A stretch of 64,000 bases of DNA from Bacteroidota bacterium (GTDB lineage: Bacteria; Bacteroidota; Bacteroidia; AKYH767-A; OLB10). A program made the translations under genes and the position numbers. Location of the stretch: positions 1-64,000 of the forward strand of contig JADJPB010000009.1 in NCBI GenBank assembly GCA_016713445.1, given 5' to 3'. Below are positions 56,477-64,000 of the stretch, piece by piece. The notes under the pieces were generated by a model, which did no database searches, had not been told where the DNA came from, and saw only the letters and a program-made list of their open reading frames with translations. How positions within the stretch are numbered: position 1 is the stretch's first letter; every line of letters begins with the position of its first letter.

Positions 56477-58963
56477 TTAAGAGCCAGAGCCCTTTTTTCT
56501 TTTTTTACCAAAGATGGATTTAAATGTAGATTTGATGCTACTTTCTTTGTTGTCCTCTTCGTAGTATCCATAACCATATCCGTATCCGTAACCATATCCA
56601 TATGAGTATTCATATCCGTAACCATAGCTGCGATTATTCGCTTTCATGGCATTTAAAATAATGCATAGGTTTTTAAGTTTTCCTTCATTGTATAGTTTGT
56701 TTACGAAACTTAAATGGTGTCGACGAGTTACACCTTGACGAACCACATATATGTTGATGTCCGTGTATTTCGATAATACAGTTGCATCTGTAATGAGTCC
56801 AACAGGAGGAGTATCTAATATAATGTTGTCGTAGTTGGCCTTCAAATAACCGAATAAATCATCCATCCTTGGCGATATAATTAATTCGGATGGATTGGGT
56901 GGCTTAGGTCCTGATAGAATGATGTCAAGATTTGGAATACTTCCAGAATTTTGTATAACTTCTTTTTCATTATTTAATCCAATTAAATAATTACTCAATC
57001 CGATTTCACTCACGAAATCAAAACCTACCGTAATTTTTGGCTTGCGTAAGTCACAACCCACTAGTATGGTTCTTCGCCCCGACATAGCTAACATTACTGC
57101 TAAATTTAATGAACAGAAACTCTTTCCTTCCGAACTAATGGAGGAAGTGATCATGATGATGTTTTGTTCTTTGTTTGGATTGAAGTATTGTAAGTTGGTA
57201 CGTATAGAACGAAACGCTTCTGATATATGTGACTTTGGCTTTTCAGTAACTACTAAGTTTGCCTTCGAAGCACTCAAACCAATCATGCCCAGAATAGGAA
57301 TGTTTGTTTGTCTCTCTAAATCGTAACGATCAACAATTTTGTCGTTGAGCAAGTCGCGAGTGTAAATTAATATTCCTGGAATTAGTAATCCTAAAACAAT
57401 CGCAATGGAATAACTCAAGCTTTTCACCGGTTTTAATGGTTTAAAGAATGTTCTTGCACTATCCACCACTCGATTATCGGCAGTAGTAGAAGCAAGGATA
57501 ATGGCTGTCTCAGCTCGCTTTTGTAATAAGTAGGAGTAGAGCGTTTCTTTGATATTCGATCCTCGCATTAATGTTTGCAATTCTCGTTGCGCACCCGGCA
57601 ATAAACGAAGCTTTCCTTGAACTTGTCCTTTTTGCGACATGGCTTCATTCAACGATGATTTTAAACCATTGCTTAAGCTTTTGATATTTTCGATGAGCGC
57701 CGCTTTCGTATTTTGAATCTCGATGTTTAATCCTACTAAAAGCGGATTCTCTTGCTTTGCTAACGATAATTGTGACTTTCTTTTGTTTTCTAGCTCGTTC
57801 ATCTTTAAAATAAGATTAGTGAGTAGAGGATCATTCACAAGGATACTTCCTGGAGAAATGTTTCCGGAAAGTTCCTTGCCTTGACTTACATAACGTTGTA
57901 GATAATCTAAAAAGGAAATTTGAACTTGTAACTCTGAGATTTTACCATCAAAGTTTTTTACACTTTCCAAATAGGAAGAGGCTTCAACACTTAAGTCTGT
58001 AATTCCTTTCTTTACACGAAATTGTTCAACACTTGCTTCGTTAACGTCAATTTGCTGCGTGAGCAATTCAACTTGCTCGTCAATAAATTGAAGGGTGTTA
58101 ACGGCATATTCATTTTTGAACTCAATTCCTTTGGCAATGTAGAACTCAAAGAGTTTGTTAAGGAAATCTTCGTTCTTATTGGGAACAGGACCCTGAATGG
58201 AGGCTTGAAGTATGGTCGAAAGCTTGCTTACTTTTTCAACTTTAAGAGCAGTTTGGTAGATGACGGTTAAGTTCTCAATGGAGTTGAATCGAATAATGAT
58301 TTTTCTTTTATTGTATTCCGGTCGAGAATATGCCTCATCTTTAAATTTATCTGTTTTTTCGATCTTAAATCGACCGATTTTTGTGTTGACATTTTTTCCA
58401 AAAAGATAGTACCCGATTTGCGGACCACTTGGATGATTATAGATGATTTTGTATTTTTTTGCATCCAGTATTTCAATATTTATCGAAGTAGTAGGAGCCA
58501 TGGAATACATAGTGTCTTCTACTAATTGTATTGGTGAATCCTTGTATATTTCTGATGTTTTTATTTCGCCTTTTAAAAAATAACTCTTATTATAACCTAA
58601 GTCTTCAAGCGTTTTGTAGATCAATTGGCGAGAACGAATAATTCCAATCTCCGTTTCAATTCCCCCTTCGGTATTGAAATTATTTAATTGAGAAAATAAA
58701 TCGTTGCCATTGTATTTCTGCTTGTCGTCCTTTACCAAAACAGTGCAACTTGTAAAGTAAATTGGGGTGGAATACCAATTGTAAAAATAAGCGGTTATGA
58801 TTCCAAGTGTTAATGTATAAACGTACAAATACCAATGACGAAGAAAAAATTTGTTGAATAAAAATTTTAAATTTATTTGTGAATGCGGCTCACTACCACC
58901 AATAGCTTGCTGCTGGTTTGGATATGAAAATGATTGTGGCTGCTGTGGCTTATGTTCACTCAT
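56477..58963 (-). CDS. wzc: Wzc-type polysaccharide co-polymerase with BY-kinase domain
   Basis: The 828-residue protein has a Wzz-type chain-length domain: cytoplasmic N-terminus, helix at about 45-65, a periplasmic part with a coiled coil at about 280-470, and a second helix at about 520-540. A bacterial tyrosine kinase domain follows with Walker A IMITSSISSEGKSFCSLNLA, Walker A' TILVGCDLRKPK and Walker B NIILDTPPVGLITDA. The tail is extremely Tyr-rich (alternating G-Y over about 20 residues, followed by YYEED). It controls polymer length and export by reversible autophosphorylation. It works with Wza, 22 bases upstream. The GGNTAY repeats at about 56573-56634 are a low-complexity, slippage-prone tract. 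Confidence 0.93.
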   Translation of the reverse strand: MSEHKPQQPQSFSYPNQQQAIGGSEPHSQINLKFLFNKFFLRHWYLYVYTLTLGIITAYFYNWYSTPIYFTSCTVLVKDDKQKYNGNDLFSQLNNFNTEGGIETEIGIIRSRQLIYKTLEDLGYNKSYFLKGEIKTSEIYKDSPIQLVEDTMYSMAPTTSINIEILDAKKYKIIYNHPSGPQIGYYLFGKNVNTKIGRFKIEKTDKFKDEAYSRPEYNKRKIIIRFNSIENLTVIYQTALKVEKVSKLSTILQASIQGPVPNKNEDFLNKLFEFYIAKGIEFKNEYAVNTLQFIDEQVELLTQQIDVNEASVEQFRVKKGITDLSVEASSYLESVKNFDGKISELQVQISFLDYLQRYVSQGKELSGNISPGSILVNDPLLTNLILKMNELENKRKSQLSLAKQENPLLVGLNIEIQNTKAALIENIKSLSNGLKSSLNEAMSQKGQVQGKLRLLPGAQRELQTLMRGSNIKETLYSYLLQKRAETAIILASTTADNRVVDSARTFFKPLKPVKSLSYSIAIVLGLLIPGILIYTRDLLNDKIVDRYDLERQTNIPILGMIGLSASKANLVVTEKPKSHISEAFRSIRTNLQYFNPNKEQNIIMITSSISSEGKSFCSLNLAVMLAMSGRRTILVGCDLRKPKITVGFDFVSEIGLSNYLIGLNNEKEVIQNSGSIPNLDIILSGPKPPNPSELIISPRMDDLFGYLKANYDNIILDTPPVGLITDATVLSKYTDINIYVVRQGVTRRHHLSFVNKLYNEGKLKNLCIILNAMKANNRSYGYGYEYSYGYGYGYGYGYGYYEEDNKESSIKSTFKSIFGKKRKKGSGS

Positions 58964-58985
58964 AACTGGGTTGCTTCTTGATAAA

Positions 58986-59804
58986 TTAGTTAATGATTCG
59001 CGCTACAACGACCGCGATCAAAGTTAAACTACTCATTACAATAGGGAGGACACGGTAGAAGTTATCACTTTGAGCTACCCTGCCTTTTACGGGTGAAATA
59101 TAAAGTATGTCTCCAGATCGCAAGTAGTAATATGGTGCTTCGAATAATTCACGTGATGTAACATCAATTTCCGTGTATTTCTTTTCTCCATTTTCATCTC
59201 GAATGAGGGTGATGTTTTTTCGATCTGCAAAAATGTTTAAATCTCCAGCCAATCCTAATGCTTCAGGAATGGTGATTTTCTCATTAGTTACGTTGTAAAC
59301 ACCCGGACGATTTACTTCTCCTAAAATAGTCACTCTGAAGTTTTCAATGTATATTCTTACCGACGGATACTGAAGGTATTTTTCGAGTCGTGCAGTTAAG
59401 GTGTCTCTTGCTATCGAAGTCGATAATCCCATTACTTTGACTTTCCCGATTAAAGGTAGTTCTATCATTCCTTGTGCATCTACGAGGTAACCTATGTCAG
59501 TTCTTGTAGAAAATGAACTATTCGTGGTTTGTTCATTTCGCTCTCCCGGTGCAATAGAGTTGAAAAAACTACTGGCTTCAGGACTTAAGCTGGAAACATA
59601 AATACTTAAGATGTCACTTATTTGAATGATGTTTTCATAGTTGGGAATTTCCTTGTTTCGGTCAAGATTGAAGTTTGGGTAAACTACTTTTTTATCTTGT
59701 TGAGTTTGACTGTTTTTTTGGAAATAGGCTACATCTTTTACGTTTCTGCATGAAACCAGACTAAGTATGGTTAGGAAAATGAAGGTGATTTTTAAGGATC
59801 TCAT
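58986..59804 (-). CDS. wza: Outer-membrane polysaccharide export lipoprotein (Wza-like)
   Basis: The ATG at 59802-59804 (MRSLKITFIFLTILSLVSC) gives a lipoprotein signal ending at Cys 19; the GTG at 59810 is inside the predicted -7 box. The 272-residue protein has the poly-export domain (IIQISDILSIYVSSLSPEA, VDAQGMIELPLIGKVKVMG) followed by a SLBB-like domain (VTILGEVNRPGVYNVTNEK, YLRSGDILYISPVKG), and ends with a single hydrophobic helix (VLPIVMSSLTLIAVVVARI). It forms the outer-membrane channel of the capsule exporter. It is the first gene of the locus. Confidence 0.92.
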   Translation of the reverse strand: MRSLKITFIFLTILSLVSCRNVKDVAYFQKNSQTQQDKKVVYPNFNLDRNKEIPNYENIIQISDILSIYVSSLSPEASSFFNSIAPGERNEQTTNSSFSTRTDIGYLVDAQGMIELPLIGKVKVMGLSTSIARDTLTARLEKYLQYPSVRIYIENFRVTILGEVNRPGVYNVTNEKITIPEALGLAGDLNIFADRKNITLIRDENGEKKYTEIDVTSRELFEAPYYYLRSGDILYISPVKGRVAQSDNFYRVLPIVMSSLTLIAVVVARIIN

Positions 59805-59809
59805 GGCCA

Positions 59810-59817
59810 CAAATATA
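59810..59817 (-). promoter_or_regulatory. -7 box at the head of the capsule operon, predicted leaderless
   Basis: Minus-strand TATATTTG fits TAnnTTTG and ends five bases before ATG 59802-59804. No clear -33 TTG is seen. The start region (ATTTGTGGCCATGA) matches that of the sulfotransferase gene. Confidence 0.5.
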
Positions 59818-60030
59818 AGTATATCACGTTGTTTAAGGATTCTGTCTAAATATTAGCTTCTTGTTTACGGAAAAGGCCTTTACTTGTTACATGGTATTTT
59901 AGAAGAAATGCGAGGAGTATTTAACATTTTGTAGGTAGATTTTGTTGTCTCTGAAACAAAGGGTTGACAAATCTCATTTGCCAGCCTTCTCTTATTATCA
60001 TAATTTCACACCATAAATCGAAGTAGAATC

Positions 60031-60981
60031 ATGAATCAGCCCCAAATCCAAGTAGATGAACAAAAGCGTTTAGACGATTTTAATGCCAGTATCGCTGCTG
60101 GTAAAACCATCGAACCCAAAGATTGGATGCCTGAAAAATACCGAAAGCAATTGTTGAGAATGATGTCTCAACACGCTCATTCAGAAGTTGTTGGAATGTT
60201 GCCTGAAGGAAATTGGTTAACCAGAGCCCCGAGTTTAATGCGAAAAGCGGTTTTGTTGGCGAAGGTGCAGGACGAGGCTGGTCACGGTCTTTATATTTAT
60301 TCTGGAGCAGAAACTTTGGGGACAGACCGGGCCGAAATGATCGACCAACTTTTGACGGGAAAGGCAAAATATGCCAGTATTTTCAATTATCCTACTTTAA
60401 ATTGGGCCGATATGGGTGCTGTGGGTTGGCTCGTAGATGGAGCCGCCATTGTAAATCAAACGGCTTTGGCGAAATGTTCTTATGGTCCATATTCTCGTGC
60501 AATGATTCGAATTTGCAAGGAGGAAAATTTTCATAGCAAACAAGGATATCAAATCATGGCGCATATGATGCGCGGTACGAAAGAGCAACAAGAAATGGCT
60601 CAAGATGCGGTAAACCGATTTTGGTGGCCTGTGTTGATGATGTTTGGCCCTTCTGATGCTGATTCTCCTAACTCCGATGATTTAATGAAGTGGAAGGTGA
60701 AGTTGTATTCAAACGATGATTTGCGACAACGTTTTATCGATCGCACCATTCCACAAGCGGAAGCAATTGGAATCAAAATTCCGGATGATAAATTAAAATG
60801 GAATCCGAAAACACGTCACTATGAATTTGGTCAAATTAATTTCGATGAATTGAAAAGTGTGATCACTGGAAATGGTCCTTGTAATAAGTTGCGCATGAAA
60901 CAAAGAAACGAGGCCCACGATAAAGGGGCATGGGTGCGAGAAGCAGCGAATGCGTATGCTGTAAAACGAGCGAATGCCTAG
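60031..60981 (+). CDS. paaA: 1,2-phenylacetyl-CoA epoxidase, catalytic subunit PaaA
   Basis: The 316-residue protein is the catalytic diiron subunit of the multicomponent epoxidase that converts phenylacetyl-CoA to its ring 1,2-epoxide. Diiron ligands are in KVQDEAGHGLYIYSGAE (E-x-x-H) and KEENFHSKQGYQIM (E-x-x-H). Other conserved parts are EVVGMLPEGNWLTRAPSLMRK and WMPEKYRKQLLRMMSQHAHSE. It leads a paaABCD cluster and lies 226 bases from the divergent capsule operon; I see no convincing promoter there. PaaE (reductase) and later pathway genes are outside the window. Confidence 0.95.
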   Translation: MNQPQIQVDEQKRLDDFNASIAAGKTIEPKDWMPEKYRKQLLRMMSQHAHSEVVGMLPEGNWLTRAPSLMRKAVLLAKVQDEAGHGLYIYSGAETLGTDRAEMIDQLLTGKAKYASIFNYPTLNWADMGAVGWLVDGAAIVNQTALAKCSYGPYSRAMIRICKEENFHSKQGYQIMAHMMRGTKEQQEMAQDAVNRFWWPVLMMFGPSDADSPNSDDLMKWKVKLYSNDDLRQRFIDRTIPQAEAIGIKIPDDKLKWNPKTRHYEFGQINFDELKSVITGNGPCNKLRMKQRNEAHDKGAWVREAANAYAVKRANA

Positions 60982-61027
60982 GTTAAATGTTTAGTATTCA
61001 AATTAGATTATTCAAGATTTAAATCAT

Positions 61028-61316
61028 ATGTCAGCAAAAGATAATTGGCCCGCGTGGGAAGTATTTACGCAGAAAAGATGGTGCTCCGCATGAGCACGCA
61101 GGAAATGTACATGCACCCGATGCAAGCATGGCCTTGCTCAATGCGCGTGATGTGTACGGGCGCCGACAAGAAGCTATCAATATTTGGGTGGTACCAAGTG
61201 TCGCCATAACGGCATCCACCCCCGAAGATATGGGTCCGTTTTTCGATCCAGGAAATGATAAAATGTATCGCTGGCCAAATTATTATAAAACGCCGGAAGG
61301 CATTAAGCAGATTTAA
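61028..61316 (+). CDS. paaB: 1,2-phenylacetyl-CoA epoxidase subunit PaaB (one frameshift)
   Basis: ATG at 61028 gives MSAKDNWPAWEVFTQK. After removing one A near 61074 the frame continues GAPHEHAGNVHAPDASMALLN, ARDVYGRRQEAINIWVV and ends KTPEGIKQI at 61314-61316. The repaired 95 residues match PaaB, a small subunit needed for assembly of the epoxidase. The open 3' part alone (from 61128) would start at an internal Met. Its stop overlaps the start of paaC (TAATG). Confidence 0.87.
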
Positions 61317-62049
61317 TGGATACGAATATTGCCCTTTATAAATATTGTGTGCGTATCGCCGATACAAGTTTAATTCTGGCGCAGCGAATGTGCGAATGGT
61401 GCGGACACGGTCCTGTATTGGAAGAAGATATTGCCATGAGTAATATGGGACTCGATCTCATTGGTCAAGCTCGTGGATTTTATACATACGCAGCATCCGT
61501 CGAAGGAAAAGGAAGAACAGAAGACGATATCGCCTATTTCAGAAATGAACGTGAGTTCACGAATCGTTGCATCGCCGAGCAACCGAACACGGATTTTGGG
61601 TATACCATGATGCGTTCCTTTTTGCATGGTTGTTTGTCGTATTTGCAATTCAGAGCACTTGTGAATAGTAAAGATGAAACGATTGCCGGACTTTCTGAAA
61701 AAGCGTTGAAAGAAATGACTTATCATGTGCGTCATGCGAGCGAATGGATTATTCGGTTGGGAGATGGAACAGAAGTCAGTCATGAAAAAATAAAAGCGGC
61801 CTTAGAGAATCTTTGGGAGTTTACCGATGAACTTTTTGAAATGGATCAAGTTGATCAATCATTAATTAAAAACGTGCCGAATGGGACCAGATGGTGAATG
61901 AAGTATTGGCAAAAGCCAAGTTATAACGCCCTGCCGCCGGTGGTTATCAAGCTAATGGTGGAATGAAAGGCGTGCATACCGAACACCTCGGACATCTATT
62001 ATCCGAAATGCAATATTTACCTCGAGCATATCCCGACGCCATTTGGTAA
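61316..62049 (+). CDS. paaC: 1,2-phenylacetyl-CoA epoxidase subunit PaaC (frameshift and in-frame stop)
   Basis: PaaC is the structural partner of PaaA, with a related four-helix fold. The N-terminal 193 residues are intact (VRIADTSLILAQRMCEWCGH, PVLEEDIAMSNMGLDLIGQA, MTYHVRHASEWIIRLGDGTE). Near 61883 a base must be added to reach WDQMVNEVLAKAKL. An in-frame TAA at 61924-61926 then interrupts before RPAAGGYQANGG, VHTEHLGHLLSEMQYLPRAYP and the end DAIW with stop at 62047-62049. The repaired length of about 244 residues is close to the family norm. The TAA is not a homopolymer indel, so either a base-call error or a real lesion is possible. Confidence 0.82.
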
Positions 62050-62050
62050 G

Positions 62051-62560
62051 ATGGGCGCATCTACTCCCATAACTACCGATGCCATTTGGAATTTGCTAAA
62101 ACAAATTCCCGATCCCGAAGTTCCTGCTATCAACATTGTTGAATTGGGTGTGGTGAGAGATGTGATTTTTTCGCAAGATGGAAGTGGAGTAGAAGTGGTG
62201 ATGACTCCTACCTATAGTGGTTGTCCTGCCATGAAGGTGATGGAAGATGACGTGAAAGAAAAGCTAAGTGCTGAAGGCTTGGAAGTAAAAATAAAAATCA
62301 TTTACAAACCCGCCTGGACAACAGACTGGATGAGTGATGAAACCAAAGCCAAATTGAAAGCCTACGGAATTTCTCCTCCGTCCAAGCTTACCTTCGAACA
62401 CTTACATCCATTATCCACTGTAAAAAATGCAGAAGTAATCTGTCCATTTTGCGATTCAAAAAACACAACGCTAACGAGTCAGTTTGGTTCTACCGCCTGC
62501 AAAGCCTTGCATTATTGCAATCATTGTTATCAGCCTTTCGAGTTGTTTAAGTGTCATTAA
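62051..62560 (+). CDS. paaD: 1,2-phenylacetyl-CoA epoxidase assembly subunit PaaD
   Basis: The 169-residue protein has an N-terminal MIP18/DUF59 domain (LLKQIPDPEVPAINIVELG, VEVVMTPTYSGCPAMKVMED), whose conserved Cys lies in SGCPAM. A C-terminal zinc-ribbon-like part has CPFCDSKNT and HYCNHCYQPF. PaaD (also called PaaJ) helps insert the iron centre or Fe-S cofactors of the epoxidase. It starts one base after the paaC stop. It is the last recognisable gene before the repeat array; no good terminator follows. Confidence 0.92.
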   Translation: MGASTPITTDAIWNLLKQIPDPEVPAINIVELGVVRDVIFSQDGSGVEVVMTPTYSGCPAMKVMEDDVKEKLSAEGLEVKIKIIYKPAWTTDWMSDETKAKLKAYGISPPSKLTFEHLHPLSTVKNAEVICPFCDSKNTTLTSQFGSTACKALHYCNHCYQPFELFKCH

Positions 62561-62654
62561 ATTTAGAGACAGTAAAACTTAGAAAACTAAGAACTTTGAG
62601 TCTTTCGCTTTGATGAGAAACTATAGTATAGTGTAACCTTATTGCCTAGGACTT

Positions 62655-62674
62655 TAAATTTCTCGGCCGCAAAG
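62655..62674 (-). repeat. Inverted short copy of the 45-bp array repeat
   Basis: The minus strand reads CTTTGCGGCCGAGAAATTTA, which combines the CTTTGCGGC and GAGAAAATTTA parts of the array unit in inverted orientation, about 90 bases left of the array. A degenerate direct copy (GCTTAGC and GCGCAGCC, about 62689-62706) lies between them. Confidence 0.5.
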
Positions 62675-62761
62675 TTTCTTGAACGAAAGCTTAGCATAGC
62701 GCAGCCTATCTGCCTGCCGTCAGACCTTAGCTCCTTTGAAATATAATTTATCGAAGTGCAT

Positions 62762-63933
62762 CCTTAGCGACCTGCGCCTTAGCGAGAAAATTTATCGTTG
62801 CGCAGCCTTAGCGAGAAAATTTATCGTTGCGCAGCCTTTGCGGCTCTGCGCCTTAGCGAGAAAATTTATCGTTGCGCAGCCTTTGCGGCTCTGCGCCTTA
62901 GCGAGAAAATTTATCGTTGCGCAGCCTTAGCGACCTGCGCCTTTGCGAGAAAATTTATCGTTGCGCAGCCTTAGCGACCTGCGCCTTAGCGAGAAAATTT
63001 ATCCTTGCGCAGCCTTTGCGGCTCTGCGCCTTAGCGAGAAAATTTATCGTTGCGCAGCCTTTGCGGCTCTGCGCCTTAGCGAGAAAATTTATCGTTACGC
63101 AGCCTTAGCGACTCTGCGCCTTAGCGAGAAAATTTATCCTTGCGCAGCCTTAGCGGCTCTGCGCCTTAGCGAGAAAATTTATCGTTGCGCAGCCTTTGCG
63201 GCTCTGCGCATTAGCGAGAAAATTTATCCTTGCGCAGCCTTAGCGGCTCTGCGCCTTAGCGAGAAAATTTATCGTTGCGCAGCCTTTGCGGCTCTGCGCC
63301 TTAGCGAGAAAATTTATCCTTGCGCAGCCTTAGCGACTCTGCGCCTTAGCGAGAAAATTTATCGTTGCGCAGCCTTAGCGACCTGCGCCTTAGCGAGAAA
63401 ATTTATCGTTGCGCAGCCTTTGCGGCTCTGCGCCTTAGCGAGAAAATTTATCGTTGCGCAGCCTTAGCGGCTCTGCGCCTTAGCGAGAAAATTTATCGTT
63501 GCGCAGCCTTAGCGACCTGCGCCTTAGCGAGAAATTTATCGTTGCGCAGCCTTTGCGGCTCTGCGCCTTAGCGAGAAATTTATCGTTGCGCAGCCTTAGC
63601 GGCTCTGCGCCTGGCAGAAAATTTATCGTTGCGCAGCCTGGCTCTGCGCCTTAGCGAGAAAATTTATCGTTGCGCAGCCTTTGCGGCTCTGCGCCTTAGC
63701 GAGAAAATTTATCGTTGCGCAGCCTTTGCGGCTCTGCGCCTTAGCGAGAAAATTTATCGTTGCGCAGCCTTAGCGACCTGCGCCTTAGCGAGAAAATTTA
63801 TCCTTGCGCAGCCTTTGCGGCTCTGCGCCTTAGCGAGAAAATTTATCGTTGCGCAGCCTTTGCGGCTCTGCGCCTTAGCGAGAAAATTTATCGTTGCGCA
63901 GCCTTTGCGGCTCTGCGCCTTAGCGAGAAAATT
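62762..63933. repeat. Tandem array of a 45-bp repeat (about 26 units)
   Basis: The consensus unit is CTTAGCGAGAAAATTTATCG followed by TTGCGCAGCCTTTGCGGCTC and TGCGC. Most units are 44 or 45 bp; a few are shortened (29 bp first unit, a 39-bp unit near 63610). Variants include TATCC for TATCG, TTAGCGG for TTTGCGG, and GACCTGCGC for GGCTCTGCGC. Each unit can form a hairpin from GCGCAG and CTGCGC. The array is much richer in GC than its surroundings. Because 45 is a multiple of three and no stop occurs, long artificial frames appear on both strands; none has a promoter or a sensible product. There are no variable spacers, so it is not a CRISPR array. Confidence 0.9.
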
Positions 63934-64000
63934 GAATATTCTTATTTGTACTAGAATATTTTCTATCAAAATTTTAATACCCTTCCTGTAATCTTCTTCC

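Noticed and set aside
59818..60030. Promoter for paaA with TTGACA at about 59964
   Set aside because: TTGACA is not a Bacteroidota signal by itself, and no TAnnTTTG lies at a suitable distance.
62762..63933. CRISPR array
   Set aside because: Units are contiguous and alike throughout; there are no unique spacers between repeats and no cas genes nearby.
62736..63991. Several open frames of 60-174 residues on both strands in the repeat array
   Set aside because: They arise because the 45-bp unit is a multiple of three and free of stops. The predicted products are the same 15-residue repeat, with no promoter or signal.

Overview
This 64 kb window is chromosomal DNA of a low-GC Bacteroidota bacterium. 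The evidence is several secreted proteins with C-terminal type IX secretion (T9SS) sorting domains, Bacteroidota-type promoters (-33 TTG, -7 TAnnTTTG), FkbM, FemAB-like, BatA and bi-domain oxidoreductase families, and a Wza/Wzc/Wzx/Wzy capsule locus. I cannot place it to genus from sequence alone.

Layout. 0.2-4.2 kb: three small lipoprotein genes, a stand-alone FkbM methyltransferase and a PIN-PhoH ATPase. 4.4-7.0 kb: a sensory operon (97-aa protein, membrane protein, histidine kinase, LuxR-type regulator) whose promoter is preceded by iterated 23-bp repeats. 7.3-10.6 kb: a BatA-type protein overlapping a dihydroorotase homologue that has lost its metal ligands. 10.7-25.1 kb: four large secreted T9SS proteins, a tRNA-Ala with a degenerate tRNA-like neighbour, two small membrane proteins and an SRPBCC protein. 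25.3-27.6 kb: homogentisate dioxygenase diverging from a fumarylacetoacetate hydrolase-family gene. 27.7-27.95 kb: a gene-free series of hairpins with a shared loop. 28.1-34.8 kb: ribBA, a phosphohexomutase, a cysteine desulfurase, an LVIVD-repeat secreted protein and a DUF1801 protein. 34.98-59.8 kb: a capsule or exopolysaccharide locus on the minus strand, with one sulfotransferase gene in the opposite orientation. 60.0-62.6 kb: paaABCD of phenylacetyl-CoA epoxidase. 62.76-63.93 kb: a 45-bp tandem repeat array of about 26 units.

How the genes work together. The capsule locus holds export (Wza, Wzc), flipping (Wzx), polymerisation (Wzy-like), several glycosyltransferases and many tailoring functions: methylation, sulfation, acetylation, deacetylation, amidotransfer and two nucleotidyltransferase-fold proteins. 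The hmgA/FAH pair and paaABCD belong to two aromatic catabolic routes, homogentisate and phenylacetate.

Caution. Roughly thirty genes or gene parts are broken by single-base gains or losses, nearly all in short homopolymers and in otherwise well-conserved housekeeping genes. I read this as residual sequencing indels rather than mass pseudogenisation. Where the continuation is clear I give the extent of the whole locus and the position of each break.
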